DNA of 64,000 bases from Terriglobus albidus (GCF_008000815.1 NZ_CP042806.1:2790001-2854000); one strand, 5' to 3'. Numbered from the stretch's first letter, positions 7,834 through 17,285 are shown. Translations and numbers: made by a program. Notes: generated by a model from the letters alone, not told the origin.

Positions 7834-8982
7834 ATGAGCACAGACAGTAAATACACCCGCAATAACCCGTACCATTCGCGCGTCCTTGTCAATCAGCGTA
7901 TGACGCTTGCCGACTCTGAAAAAGAGACGCGGCACTACGAGCTGGAGCTTGAGCCCGGCATGCATTACACCCCGGGCGATGCCATCGGCATTCTTCCTGA
8001 GAACCGCCCGCACGCGGTGCACGAGGTGCTGGAAACCCTCGGATATACCGGCGAAGAGCGCGTTCTGGACCACTACAAGGTTGAGATCTCCCTGCACGAG
8101 GCCGTGCGTACCCGCCTCGGCATCGGCAAGCTGTCTCGCGGTAGCGTGACCGCGCTGGCCAAGATGGCTGACGGCCATCCCAAGGCGGACGAGCTCCGCA
8201 AGTACACCCTTCCCGAGAACCGTTCCCTCGCGGAAGAGTATGTCTGGGGACGCGAATTCATCGATCTGATTACTGAATTCCCCGGCATTCTCAAGAATCC
8301 GCAGGATCTCTTTACTGTGCTGCAGCGTCTGACGCCGCGCATGTACTCCATCGCCTCCAGCCAGGAGATGAACCCGAACGCCGTGCACACCATCGTGCGC
8401 GTTATCCGCTATGACACCCATGGCCGCGAGCGCCAGGGACTCTGCAGCGGACACCTCGCCGAACGTGCCCCTCACGGGTACAAGATGCCTGTCTTCCTGC
8501 ACGAGAATAAGAACTTTCGTCTTCCCGAGGACACCAATGCCCCGGTCATCATGATCGGTCCCGGCACTGGAATCGCGCCCTTCCGCGCCTTCCTGCAACA
8601 TCGCCAGGCGCTCGGCCACAAGGGCAAGAACTGGCTCTTCTTCGGCGAACAGCGTCAGGCCTCGGACTTCCTGTACCAGAGCGACCTGGAAGCCTGGCAC
8701 AAGGACGGTCTGCTGAACAACTTCCACACGGCCTTCTCCCGCGACCAGAAGCAGAAGGTCTACGTTCAGGACCGCATGAGGGAGCATGCCGCCGAGCTCT
8801 ACAAGTGGCTGGAAGAGGGCGCGTACTTCTACGTCTGCGGTGACGCCAGCCGTATGGCCAAGGACGTCGAGAACGCTCTCCTGGACGCCATCGCCATGGG
8901 CAAGCATGGCACTCTTGATGATGCCAACGCCTACTTGGCCGAGATGAAGAAGCAGAAGCGTTACCAGCGCGACGTCTACTAG
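7834..8982 (+). CDS. Sulfite-reductase-flavoprotein-like FAD/NADPH reductase, no flavodoxin domain
   Basis: 382 aa from ATG 7834. The chain corresponds to the C-terminal two thirds of CysJ and related diflavin reductases. It has an FAD-binding domain with connecting subdomain (PGDAIGILPENRP; RMYSIASS at residue 169, the FAD RxYS motif; QGLCSGHLA), then an NADPH-binding domain (GPGTGIAPFRAF at residue 242, FFGEQRQASDFLY, YVCGDASRMAKDV), ending in RYQRDVY with the terminal Tyr seen in this family. The ~180-residue FMN flavodoxin domain normally at the N-terminus is absent, and upstream DNA is repeat copy 3, not a lost domain. It probably passes electrons from NADPH to a separate flavodoxin, ferredoxin or reductase subunit; the partner is not in this window. 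Confidence 0.88.
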   Translation: MSTDSKYTRNNPYHSRVLVNQRMTLADSEKETRHYELELEPGMHYTPGDAIGILPENRPHAVHEVLETLGYTGEERVLDHYKVEISLHEAVRTRLGIGKLSRGSVTALAKMADGHPKADELRKYTLPENRSLAEEYVWGREFIDLITEFPGILKNPQDLFTVLQRLTPRMYSIASSQEMNPNAVHTIVRVIRYDTHGRERQGLCSGHLAERAPHGYKMPVFLHENKNFRLPEDTNAPVIMIGPGTGIAPFRAFLQHRQALGHKGKNWLFFGEQRQASDFLYQSDLEAWHKDGLLNNFHTAFSRDQKQKVYVQDRMREHAAELYKWLEEGAYFYVCGDASRMAKDVENALLDAIAMGKHGTLDDANAYLAEMKKQKRYQRDVY

Positions 8983-9004
8983 AACCTGCTGTCCGAAACA
9001 AAGC

Positions 9005-9044
9005 AAGGCCCGGAGAAGATGCTCTCCGGGCCTTGTTGTTTTCG
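9005..9044 (+). terminator. Rho-independent terminator after the CysJ-like gene
   Basis: A 12-bp perfect stem (AAGGCCCGGAGA with TCTCCGGGCCTT), 6-base loop AGATGC, then a T-rich tail GTTGTTTTC. The convergent DUF6526 gene ends at 9058. Confidence 0.88.
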
Positions 9045-9057
9045 TTGAGATTGTAGG

Positions 9058-9495
<438 letters not shown>

Positions 9496-9568
9496 TCAGG
9501 CTCCTTGTACCGGAATTGTGGAAGGGAAGACGACTTTCACACTACACCATCGCCGTTATGCTGAAGAG

Positions 9569-10435
9569 ATGGCAACTGCAAAGAAGCGTATCGGCATTCA
9601 CCTCTCCACCACCGGCGGTGTGTACACAGCCGTTACCCGCGCCGTTGAATGCGGCGCTAATGCCTTCCAGATCTTTTCCGCCAGCCCACGTATGTGGAAG
9701 GCCGGCCCGGTGAAGCCGGCCGATGCCGCCAAACTCAAGGAACTGCGCAAGCAGCATGATGTCGGCCCCGTGGCGATTCACGCCAGCTATCTGATCAACA
9801 TGTGCTCGCAGACTGAGAGTGTGCGGGCGAACTCCATTGCCGCCTTCCGTGGTGAAGTGGAGCGCGCCCTGGCCCTGGGAGCGGAGTTTCTGGTTCTCCA
9901 CCCAGGAAGCTGGAAGGGTCTGAGCCGCGATGAAGGCCTGCGACTGGCCGCGCAGTCGATTGAGAAGGCGATTGACGGTCTGCCCTGTCAGGGAGCCGAT
10001 TTCCGGATCCTGATTGAAAATACCGCGGGAGCCGAGTTCTCCCTCGGTGGCTCCCTGGAGCAGGTCGCCGAACTGGTCGAGACTCTGCGTCCCTGCGCTC
10101 CGGTCGCCGTCTGCCTAGACACCTGCCACGTTCACGTCGCTGGATACGACATCGTCAGCGAAGAGGGCTACGCAGAGACCATGCGGCAGATCGAGACCAC
10201 CATCGGCTTCGAGACGGTCAAGATCTGGCACTGCAACGACGCTAAGGCTGAACGCGGTTCGAAACTGGACCGCCATGAGCATATCGGCGAGGGCACGATC
10301 GGAGCTCCGGCCTTCCGCCGCCTGCTGCGCGACGCCCGCTTTGCCCACTGTGCTTTCCTGGCGGAAACCCCGGTGGATGACCCCGGAGACGTCCTCCGTA
10401 ATGTCTCGGCGCTCTGGACGCTTGCCGCCGGGTAA
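9569..10435 (+). CDS. nfo: Deoxyribonuclease IV (AP endonuclease, Nfo)
   Basis: 288 aa from ATG 9569, matching the usual ~280 aa; an upstream in-frame GTG region would add a non-conserved tail. The enzyme cleaves 5' of abasic sites and removes 3' blocks in base-excision repair. Trinuclear zinc ligands of the TIM barrel are all visible in order: IHASYLINM, VLHPGSWKG, ILIENTAG, CLDTCHVHVAGYD, WHCNDAK, DRHEHIGEG and AETP. Start KKRIGIHLSTTGGV is the family N-terminus. It is a single gene between the divergent DUF6526 gene and a secreted-protein gene 76 bp downstream. Confidence 0.95.
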   Translation: MATAKKRIGIHLSTTGGVYTAVTRAVECGANAFQIFSASPRMWKAGPVKPADAAKLKELRKQHDVGPVAIHASYLINMCSQTESVRANSIAAFRGEVERALALGAEFLVLHPGSWKGLSRDEGLRLAAQSIEKAIDGLPCQGADFRILIENTAGAEFSLGGSLEQVAELVETLRPCAPVAVCLDTCHVHVAGYDIVSEEGYAETMRQIETTIGFETVKIWHCNDAKAERGSKLDRHEHIGEGTIGAPAFRRLLRDARFAHCAFLAETPVDDPGDVLRNVSALWTLAAG

Positions 10436-10511
10436 ATAAAGTTGCCCAGCGCGTCGTCTTCGCGCGACTTCGCCCGTCTAGATGGGGTAGAAGCAACCGG
10501 GGGAAGGTCAC

Positions 10512-11444
10512 ATGAAGCTTCGTTACATTACATTGACAGGTGCGCTCGCTCTGGCGAGCGTTGCGATCGCACAGCAGCCGGGCCCTGAGGCAGGTCCGCA
10601 GGGACCGGGAATGCGTGCCGGACATGGCAAGATGGGCCCTATGGGACGCGGCATGGGAATGCACCATGAGGTGGTCAGCAACGCTCCATATAGCGCCACC
10701 TTCACCGATACCCGTACCGAGAAGTTGCAGGACGGCTCCGTCCTGACCCACACCTCCACCCGCACCGTCGCCCGCGACACCCAGGGACGACTACGCGAGG
10801 AGATCACCTTTGAGCCCCGCCGCGGAGCGAAGGGCGCCGCTGCAACCAAGAAGACCGAAGTCGTTGTCTTTGATCCGGTCGCCCAGACCGTCACCCGCTG
10901 GAACAACGAGAACAAGATCGCCCATGTGATGTCTCTTCCGCAGGGTGGTCACCGCGGTCCTGGTTTCGGAGCAGGCCCTCAGGGCGGACCAGAAGCTGGT
11001 CCCCGTCCGGCCGGCTTTGAGCGTCCCGGCCGCGAGCGCGAGGGCGTAAGCTTCGCCTCCACCGACCTGGGCTTCAAGACGATGGACGGTCTGTCGCTTA
11101 GCGGCCGTAAGGTCACCCGCACTATTGCTCCCGGCGTTATGGGCAACGACAAAGAGATCGTCGTCTCCCGCGAGAGCTGGTACTCGAATGACCTGAAGGT
11201 GATGATCTCGGAGACGGATACCAACCCCTTCGCCGGCAGCCACACCCTGGTAACCTCGAACCTCTCCCGGAATGAGCCCGCGGCAACCCTTTTCAAGGCG
11301 CCCGAAGGCTACACCGTGCAGCAGGATCAACCCCGCTTCGGCAAGGGCGACGGCCGTAACTTCGGCCCGCGCCGCGGACCTGGCGGTCAGCAGGGACCGA
11401 TGGTTCCTCAGCAGGGTGGTCAGCAGCCGCCGGCCGGAGAATAG
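10512..11444 (+). CDS. Secreted Gly/Pro/Gln-rich protein, unknown function
   Basis: 310 aa. The signal peptide ends at AIAQQ. A Gly/Pro/Met-rich segment (residues ~22-55) precedes a conserved-looking domain with YSATFTDTRTEKLQDGSVL, TSTRTVARDTQGRLREE and VVVFDPVAQTVTRW. A second Gly/Pro-rich linker follows. A further domain carries LSLSGRKVTRTIAPGVMGND, VVSRESWYSNDLKVM and FKAPEGYTV, and the tail is Gly/Gln/Pro rich. Proteins of this layout (DG-x-R/REEI and APEGY boxes) are frequent in Acidobacteria; I know no function. ATG at 10512 is preceded by GGGGAAGG (10499-10506). A terminator follows. Confidence 0.72.
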   Translation: MKLRYITLTGALALASVAIAQQPGPEAGPQGPGMRAGHGKMGPMGRGMGMHHEVVSNAPYSATFTDTRTEKLQDGSVLTHTSTRTVARDTQGRLREEITFEPRRGAKGAAATKKTEVVVFDPVAQTVTRWNNENKIAHVMSLPQGGHRGPGFGAGPQGGPEAGPRPAGFERPGREREGVSFASTDLGFKTMDGLSLSGRKVTRTIAPGVMGNDKEIVVSRESWYSNDLKVMISETDTNPFAGSHTLVTSNLSRNEPAATLFKAPEGYTVQQDQPRFGKGDGRNFGPRRGPGGQQGPMVPQQGGQQPPAGE

Positions 11445-11467
11445 AGCCGTCCGATTCGTTTCTCCTC

Positions 11468-11500
11468 GAAGCCCGCCGGTTTATTGGCGGGCTTCCTCTT
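11468..11500 (+). terminator. Terminator-like hairpin before leuS
   Basis: A 10-bp perfect stem GAAGCCCGCC/GGCGGGCTTC, 8-base loop, then CTCTTTG. The T-run is short, so strength is uncertain. Confidence 0.65.
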
Positions 11501-11546
11501 TGTGCCGAAGTGCCGGAGTTGCCCTTTTCTTTACAATCGATGATGT

Positions 11547-14057
11547 ATGTCCATGGAAGAAAAGCAGCAGCGTTATAACCCCGCTGAGATTGAACCACGC
11601 TGGCAGCAGCGCTGGGACGCGGATCCCAACCTTTACGCCGCCGAGCCCGCAGGCAGCGGCAAGCCCAAGTATTACGTGCTGGAGATGCTGCCGTACCCCA
11701 GCGGCAAACTGCACATGGGCCACGTCCGTAACTACTCCATCGGCGACGCCCTGGCGCGCTTCATGTGGATGCGCGGGTACAACGTGCTGCACCCCATGGG
11801 ATGGGACTCCTTCGGCCTGCCTGCCGAAAATGCCGCGCTGAAGAACAACACCCCGCCGCGCGAGTGGACGCTCTCGAACATCGCTGAGATGCGCAAGCAG
11901 ATGAAGCGCATGGGGCTCAGCTACGACTGGCAGCGCGAGGTCACCACCTGCCTGCCCGACTACTACAAGTGGAACCAGTGGTTCTTCCTCCGCATGTTCG
12001 AGAAGGACCTGGCTTACAAGAAGAGCAGCAAGCTCAACTGGTGTCCGCAGTGCGCCACGGTGCTGGCCAACGAGCAGGTGATTGACGGCCGCTGTTGGCG
12101 GCACGAAGACCAGATCGTCGAACTGCGAGAGATGGACCAGTGGTTCTTCCGCATTACGCGCTATGCCGACCAGTTGCTCGAAGGCCTGGACAGCATGCCA
12201 GGCTGGCCCGAGAAGGTGCGCACGATGCAGCGCAACTGGATCGGCCGCAGCGATGGGACCCTCGTCGACTTCGCCGTGGAAGACCTCGACTGCCCGATCA
12301 CTGTCTTCACCACGCGCGTGGACACCATCTTCGGAGCCACCAGTGTGCAGGTCGCACCAGAACACGCCGCTGCCAAGGCCTTTGCCGCCGAGGACGCGGA
12401 ACTGGCGAAGAAGATCGAGGAGCTGCTCGCCCAGCAGCAGGCCGCGCGCGAGACCGGAGATATCGGCAACATCGAGAAGCACGGCTATCCCACCGGCCGC
12501 TTCGCCATAAATCCATATAACGGCGAGCGTGTACCGATCTGGATTGCGAACTACATCCTGGCCGACTACGGCACCGGCGCCATCATGAGCGTCCCGGCGC
12601 ACGATGAGCGCGACTTCGAGTTCGCCACGAAGTACGACCTGCCGATTCGGCGTGTCCTTGCGCCCAACGTCGATGTTGCTGAACAGCCCGAGCTTCCGTA
12701 CACGGCGGAAGATGATGCTGTGCTCATCGACTCCGGCGAGTTCACCGGCGAAGCCGCGCTCGAAGCGCAGCAGAAGATGGCAAAGCACGCCGAGACCCAC
12801 GGCTTCGGCAAAGCCACCATCACCTGGCGCTTGAAGGATTGGGGCGTCAGCCGTCAGCGGTATTGGGGTACGCCGATTCCGGTTGTCTATTGCGAGAAGG
12901 ACGGCATCGTTGCTGTTCCCGACGATCAACTCCCGGTCTTGCTTCCCGACAACATCGAGATCACGCAGCAGGGCGGTTCGCCGCTCGGCAAGGTCGCGGA
13001 GTTCGTCAATACGACCTGTCCCAAGTGCGGCGGCCCGGCACGGCGCGAGACCGACACCATGGACACCTTTGTCGACTCGTCCTGGTACTTCTATCGCTAT
13101 ACCGATGCGAAGAACGAAGGCGCGCCATTTGATTCTGCCACTACGAACTACTGGTTTCCGATCGATCAGTACATCGGTGGTGTTGAGCACGCCATTCTGC
13201 ACCTGATCTACTCGCGCTACTGGACTAAGGTGATGCGCGACCTCGGCCTCATCGACAACGATGAGCCGGCGACCCGCCTCTTTACGCAGGGCATGGTCAT
13301 CAAGAACGGCGCGAAGATGTCCAAGTCGAAGGGCAATGTTGTTTCGCCCGACGACATGATCGCGCAGTACGGCGCCGATGCTACGCGTATGTATGCTCTC
13401 TTCGCTGCGCCTCCGGATCGTGATCTGGAATGGCAGGAGGAAGGCGTTGCCGGCATCAGCCGTTTCCTCTCGCGCGTCTATCGCCTTACCACGAAGTACG
13501 CTCCTGGAATTGCGACGATCGAAGACAACGGTGCAAACCAGGCGCTCACACCCGCCGGCCTGAAGCTGCTCCGCAAGCTGCATCAGACCATCGCCAAGAT
13601 CTCGCAGAACTTCTCCGGCCGCTGGACCTTCAACACCTGCATTGCCGCCGTCATGGAGCTGGTGAACGCGATCGTCGATGCAGAGCCGGCGATGGACTCC
13701 GGCGAGGTCTCGACCGCAACGCAGAAAGAGGTCTTTACCGCCCTCGTACTTCTGCTCGCTCCGTTTGCTCCGTTCCTGTCGGCGGAGCTGTGGGAGGTCT
13801 TAGGACACTCCGGAGTTGTCTTCCGCCATGCGTGGCCCGAAGCTGACGAAGAGCTCGCCAAGGAAGACGAACTGGAGATCCCGGTACAGATCAACGGCAA
13901 GCTTGCGAATGTCGTCAAAGTGCCTGCCGGCTCCAGCGAGGATGCCATCAAGGAAACGGCGCTCGCCGATGAAAAGGTGGCTGCACGTATCGCCGGTAAG
14001 ACCGTGGTGAAGATCATTTACGTGCCGAATAAACTGCTGAACATCGTCGTGAAATAG
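11547..14057 (+). CDS. leuS: Leucyl-tRNA synthetase
   Basis: 836 aa class I synthetase charging tRNA-Leu. The nucleotide fold has the HIGH box as HMGH within PYPSGKLHMGHVRNY (about residue 50) and the KMSKS loop as AKMSKSKGNVVSP (about residue 590). The CP1 editing domain sits between them with FTTRVDTIFGATS and YGTGAIMSVPAHDERD, including the Thr-rich and Asp residues of the editing pocket. A zinc-knob-like pair CPKCG precedes the DTMDTFVDSSWYF block. The C-terminal anticodon and VQINGKL region is complete. It begins ATG TCC ATG, and either Met could be used. It is followed one base after the stop by a long nested palindrome. Confidence 0.97.
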   Translation: MSMEEKQQRYNPAEIEPRWQQRWDADPNLYAAEPAGSGKPKYYVLEMLPYPSGKLHMGHVRNYSIGDALARFMWMRGYNVLHPMGWDSFGLPAENAALKNNTPPREWTLSNIAEMRKQMKRMGLSYDWQREVTTCLPDYYKWNQWFFLRMFEKDLAYKKSSKLNWCPQCATVLANEQVIDGRCWRHEDQIVELREMDQWFFRITRYADQLLEGLDSMPGWPEKVRTMQRNWIGRSDGTLVDFAVEDLDCPITVFTTRVDTIFGATSVQVAPEHAAAKAFAAEDAELAKKIEELLAQQQAARETGDIGNIEKHGYPTGRFAINPYNGERVPIWIANYILADYGTGAIMSVPAHDERDFEFATKYDLPIRRVLAPNVDVAEQPELPYTAEDDAVLIDSGEFTGEAALEAQQKMAKHAETHGFGKATITWRLKDWGVSRQRYWGTPIPVVYCEKDGIVAVPDDQLPVLLPDNIEITQQGGSPLGKVAEFVNTTCPKCGGPARRETDTMDTFVDSSWYFYRYTDAKNEGAPFDSATTNYWFPIDQYIGGVEHAILHLIYSRYWTKVMRDLGLIDNDEPATRLFTQGMVIKNGAKMSKSKGNVVSPDDMIAQYGADATRMYALFAAPPDRDLEWQEEGVAGISRFLSRVYRLTTKYAPGIATIEDNGANQALTPAGLKLLRKLHQTIAKISQNFSGRWTFNTCIAAVMELVNAIVDAEPAMDSGEVSTATQKEVFTALVLLLAPFAPFLSAELWEVLGHSGVVFRHAWPEADEELAKEDELEIPVQINGKLANVVKVPAGSSEDAIKETALADEKVAARIAGKTVVKIIYVPNKLLNIVVK

Positions 14058-14058
14058 T

Positions 14059-14215
14059 TGGGTGGGAGCCGCGGGCTTCAGCCCGCGGTTATCGGCCAGA
14101 AAGAATTTGGGCTTTAGCCCTGGGCTTTCTACTCGGATAAGTGAAAGGCCCAAGGCTAAAGCCTTTGTTATTTTGATCTGCCATTCAGCGGGCTGAAGCC
14201 CGCTGCTCCCACCCA
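14059..14215. repeat. 157-bp nested palindromic element after leuS
   Basis: The outer arms TGGGTGGGAGC...GCGGGCTTCAGCCCGC and GCGGGCTGAAGCCCGC...GCTCCCACCCA are near-perfect reverse complements. Each arm is itself palindromic (GGGCTTCAGCCC type). A second inverted pair lies inside (TGGGCTTTAGCCCTGGGCTTT against AAAGGCCCAAGGCTAAAGCC, each shown as a core). No coding potential was seen. GGGCTTCAGCCC-type elements are, from memory, frequent between genes in acidobacterial genomes. Confidence 0.85.
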
Positions 14216-14252
14216 GCCCTTAAACTGGAACCAAGGAAGGCGAAGCAAACCC

Positions 14253-15170
14253 TTGTCCACCTACGAGAGCCAGTCCAGTAAGACCATTCGCGGTACCCAG
14301 AGCTTTGTCGGCACGATGTCCTGGGTATGGAAACATCCTCTCTTGGTAGGTCTGGAGATCCTCTGGCGCTGGCTCTGGGGTATTCCCGCGCTGTGGCTCA
14401 CCGCGCGCACCGCAAAACGAATTCTCGATCAACATCCCGTCGACTGGACCGCACTGCAGCACGCCTCGCTGCTCGATCCCATGCACGCTGCTGAGGTCGC
14501 CGGGGCAATCATCACCGTACTCGCCGCACCAGTCACGGAAGCGCTCACCTGGTTGCTTCCTCTATTGATGCTCACCTGGGTAGCGGCGCATACCATCGGC
14601 CGCACCATTGTGTTGCACCGTATCGACGCGGAGCTGATACCTCGCCCGGCTACCTTCCTGCTGCTTACACTGCTGCGTCTCGTCGCACTAGCCCTTGCGT
14701 TCGCTGTATGGTGGCGTTCATTGCTCTGGTCGTCGACCATTACTATCGCCAATCCCATCGCGCAAGGCAGGGAACCGAACCTCGTCGGCTACTGCGCGCT
14801 GCTCATCATTTTTTCCATGGGCGTCTTCGTCCTGTGGGGTGTGGTGAGCTGGATCTTCTCTATTGCTCCCTTGCTCGCGGTGGTGCGTCAACTGACTGCC
14901 GCACAGGCCATCCGTGAGTCCTTCCGCCTCGGCGCACTGCGGCAGAAGCTGGTCGAGATCAACCTGGTGATGGGGATCGTCAAAATCACGCTGATAGTGC
15001 TCGCGATGGTCTTCTCGGCGACGCCCTTGCCGTTTCAGTCCGTGGCGACAGACAGCTTCCTGCACACGTGGTGGGCCGGTGTTACCGTCGCTTACCTGAT
15101 CGCCTCAGACTTCTTCCACGTGGCGCGTGCCGTAGCGTACCTCCAGCTCTATCGCCGTGCTACTGGGTAA
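14253..15170 (+). CDS. Multi-pass membrane protein, unknown function
   Basis: 305 aa with a TTG start at 14253; an AAGGAAGG box (14233-14240) lies 12 bases upstream. About six hydrophobic helices are visible (residues ~30-50, 85-115, 125-150, 165-200, 235-260, 270-295), with few charged residues between them. Motifs include GVVSWIFSIAPLLAVV and TAAQAIRESFRLGALRQKLVEINLVMG. I do not recognise the family. The TAAQAI-RES-L pattern, a short helix between membrane segments, is seen in several uncharacterised glycerophosphoryl-type membrane proteins, but this is weak. A 56-aa membrane gene follows 62 bp downstream. Confidence 0.7.
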   Translation: MSTYESQSSKTIRGTQSFVGTMSWVWKHPLLVGLEILWRWLWGIPALWLTARTAKRILDQHPVDWTALQHASLLDPMHAAEVAGAIITVLAAPVTEALTWLLPLLMLTWVAAHTIGRTIVLHRIDAELIPRPATFLLLTLLRLVALALAFAVWWRSLLWSSTITIANPIAQGREPNLVGYCALLIIFSMGVFVLWGVVSWIFSIAPLLAVVRQLTAAQAIRESFRLGALRQKLVEINLVMGIVKITLIVLAMVFSATPLPFQSVATDSFLHTWWAGVTVAYLIASDFFHVARAVAYLQLYRRATG

Positions 15171-15232
15171 AGTGGAAAGCACAACGCCGCTCGTTGCTAC
15201 CGCATCCTACTGCCGCAGCAAGGAGGGACAGT

Positions 15233-15403
15233 ATGTCCTTTGCCCTGTATCTGATTGGATATCTCCTCTTCATCGCCGGTGTCGCCTATGCGGCCCATCT
15301 GGCGCATGTCCCGCAGCATTGGATCTTCGCGCTGATTCTGATTCTGGCCGGTGCCGGCGTCCTGACGGGCGTCAAGAACACGCGACACAAAGACCCTGTA
15401 TAG
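15233..15403 (+). CDS. Small two-helix membrane protein
   Basis: 56 aa from ATG 15233 with an excellent Shine-Dalgarno (AGGAGGG, 15221-15227, 5-base spacing). The protein is almost entirely two hydrophobic helices separated by AHLAHVPQHW, with a basic tail VKNTRHKDP. No family was recognised. The ribosome-binding site and lack of any overlapping gene support it as real. It precedes guaA by 59 bp; a set of alternative stems covers that gap. Confidence 0.68.
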   Translation: MSFALYLIGYLLFIAGVAYAAHLAHVPQHWIFALILILAGAGVLTGVKNTRHKDPV

Positions 15404-15460
15404 GCCCGGGCTGGATTCCGGCCTATTTCGAGGGGCGATTGCGCACATCGTAAAATAGGC
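15400..15460 (+). promoter_or_regulatory. Alternative stem-loops in the guaA leader
   Basis: Three related segments lie in order: ATAGGCC (15400-15406), GGCCTATTT (15420-15428) and AAATAGGC (15453-15460). The middle one can pair with the first (7 bp) or with the third (8 bp), but not both. The third ends two bases before the GTG start of guaA, where the ribosome must bind. A known purine-riboswitch core was not seen. Regulatory role is inference. Confidence 0.4.
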
Positions 15461-15462
15461 TC

Positions 15463-17076
15463 GTGGACTCCCAAATAGCCGCTGACGCCGCATCGACTTC
15501 CACCATCGTTATTCTCGACTTCGGATCGCAATACACCCAGCTCATTGCTCGCCGCATCCGCGAGTTCAATGTCTTCTCCGTGGTGTTGCCTTGCACCGCT
15601 CCGCTGAGCGATGTGCTTGCCCTGAATCCGAAGGGCATCATCCTTTCGGGCGGTCCCAGTTCGGTCTACGACGCCGATGCTCCTGCCGCTGATCCTAAGG
15701 TGCTGACCACCGAACTGCCGATTCTCGGTATCTGCTACGGCCTGCAGTTCATCACTCACCATCTCGGCGGCAAGGTTCATCCCGCGGACAAGCGTGAGTA
15801 CGGCCACGCGCGCGTACAGATCGCCAACCACAACCGGCTTTTCGCCGGCCTGCCGCAGGAGATCAACGTGTGGATGTCCCACGGCGATTCCGCAGTGCAG
15901 CTCCCCGAAGGCTTTACCCAGACCGCCCAGACCTCCAGCGCCCTGGCCAGCATCGCCAACGAAGAGAAGCGCATCTGGGCGGTGCAGTTCCATCCCGAGG
16001 TCAACCACTCGGAAAAGGGAAGCGAGCTGCTGCGCAACTTCGTCATCGAGATCTGCGGCGCCAAACCTGACTGGACTCCGGAACACTTCATTCAGTCCAC
16101 CGTCGAACGTGTGCGTGCCCAGGTTGGTCCCAAAGGACACGCCATCTGCGGTCTCTCCGGTGGCGTGGACTCGTCCGTCGCTGCCGTTCTAGTCCACAAG
16201 GCTATCGGCGATCGCCTCACCTGTATCTTCGTGAACAACGGCGTCCTGCGTAAGGAGGAGTTTGCAAAGGTGCAGGCCACCATGCGCGAGAAGCTCGGCC
16301 TGAAGGTCATCGCGGTCGACGCGGGCGAACGCTTCCTCTCGCGTCTCTCCGGCATTACCGATCCCGAGGCAAAGCGCAAGATCATCGGCAACGAGTTCAT
16401 CGCGGTCTTCGACGATGAGGCAGAGAAGATCCTGAAGGACCTCGAAACCAAGGGCGTTGCCGAGCACGACGCCGAAGGCAACGAAGTCGCCTGGCTGGTG
16501 CAGGGAACGCTGTATCCCGACGTGATCGAATCGTCCTCAGTAAAAGGCCCATCGCAGACCATCAAGAGCCATCACAACGTCGGCGGCTTGCCGGAGAACA
16601 TGAAGCTCAAGCTGATTGAGCCACTGCGCGATCTCTTCAAAGACGAAGTCCGCCGCATCGGCCGCGACCTCGGCATGCCGGAAGAGATCCTGGAGCGCCA
16701 GCCCTTCCCTGGTCCCGGGTTAGCTGTCCGTATCCTGGGCGAGATCACGCCAGACCGCGTCGCCATCCTGCAGGAGGCGGACGCCGTTGTGGTCGAAGAG
16801 GTCAAAGCCGCAGGCCTCTACCGCCAGCTCTGGCAGAGCTTCGCCGTGCTGCTCCCGGTGAAGACGGTAGGTGTAATGGGCGACCAGCGCACCTACGCCT
16901 ACACCTGCGCCATCCGCGCGGTGACCAGCGAAGACGGCATGACCGCCGACTGGGCTCCGCTCCCCTATGAGGTGCTGAAGACTATCTCCAGCCGCATCGT
17001 GAACGAGGTACGTGGCATCAACCGCGTGGTCTACGACATCACCTCGAAACCACCGGGCACCATCGAGTGGGAGTAG
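15463..17076 (+). CDS. guaA: GMP synthase (glutamine-hydrolysing)
   Basis: 537 aa; converts XMP to GMP with ATP and glutamine, the last step of guanylate synthesis. The N-terminal class I amidotransferase has the nucleophile in GICYGLQ (Cys91) and the His/Glu pair in FHPEVNHSE. The ATP-pyrophosphatase domain has the PP-loop [10 protein letters not shown] (about residue 230) and the C-terminal dimerisation domain ends KPPGTIEWE, as in known GuaA. The start is GTG at 15463; the extra ~15 residues before [16 protein letters not shown] are short and polar. No strong Shine-Dalgarno is visible at this GTG. It is followed by a terminator at 17171. Confidence 0.97.
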   Translation: MDSQIAADAASTSTIVILDFGSQYTQLIARRIREFNVFSVVLPCTAPLSDVLALNPKGIILSGGPSSVYDADAPAADPKVLTTELPILGICYGLQFITHHLGGKVHPADKREYGHARVQIANHNRLFAGLPQEINVWMSHGDSAVQLPEGFTQTAQTSSALASIANEEKRIWAVQFHPEVNHSEKGSELLRNFVIEICGAKPDWTPEHFIQSTVERVRAQVGPKGHAICGLSGGVDSSVAAVLVHKAIGDRLTCIFVNNGVLRKEEFAKVQATMREKLGLKVIAVDAGERFLSRLSGITDPEAKRKIIGNEFIAVFDDEAEKILKDLETKGVAEHDAEGNEVAWLVQGTLYPDVIESSSVKGPSQTIKSHHNVGGLPENMKLKLIEPLRDLFKDEVRRIGRDLGMPEEILERQPFPGPGLAVRILGEITPDRVAILQEADAVVVEEVKAAGLYRQLWQSFAVLLPVKTVGVMGDQRTYAYTCAIRAVTSEDGMTADWAPLPYEVLKTISSRIVNEVRGINRVVYDITSKPPGTIEWE

Positions 17077-17170
17077 CAACGAACGAGAGGTGTACTGAAT
17101 GCCCTGGGTGACTGACATCGAGGCACTCAGGCTTCGCTCGTTGGGTAAAGATACGCGGCGCGTATGTAGG

Positions 17171-17200
17171 CGGATCGAGCCTAAGCTCGATCCGTTTTTC
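17171..17200 (+). terminator. Terminator downstream of guaA
   Basis: A 10-bp stem CGGATCGAGC/GCTCGATCCG with loop CTAA followed by TTTTTC. It lies about 95 bp after the guaA stop. Confidence 0.8.
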
Positions 17201-17205
17201 TTTCT

Positions 17206-17243
17206 TTGTCATTTCGTAGCGCAGCGAAGAAATCTGCTTCTCC
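17206..17243 (-). repeat. Interspersed ~38-bp repeat, copy A
   Basis: The minus strand reads GAGAAGCAGATTTCTTCGCT then GCGCTACGAAATGACAAAG. The same sequence with a few changes occurs on the plus strand at 54375. It lies immediately downstream (in the minus direction) of the POTRA pseudogene remnant. Confidence 0.7.
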
Positions 17244-17285
17244 GCATGCTTGGTCCGGAGTTCGTTTCGTAGGAAGGGTGGCTTG

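Noticed and set aside
7699-9006. 435-codon minus-strand frame opposite the CysJ-like gene
   Set aside because: Antisense of a gene with intact FAD/NADPH motifs, and it begins in a repeat element.
11481-13583. Long open frame on the minus strand across leuS (700 codons)
   Set aside because: It lies wholly opposite leuS, a complete gene with all motifs; high GC third positions make long antisense frames common. No signal, ribosome site or family pattern.
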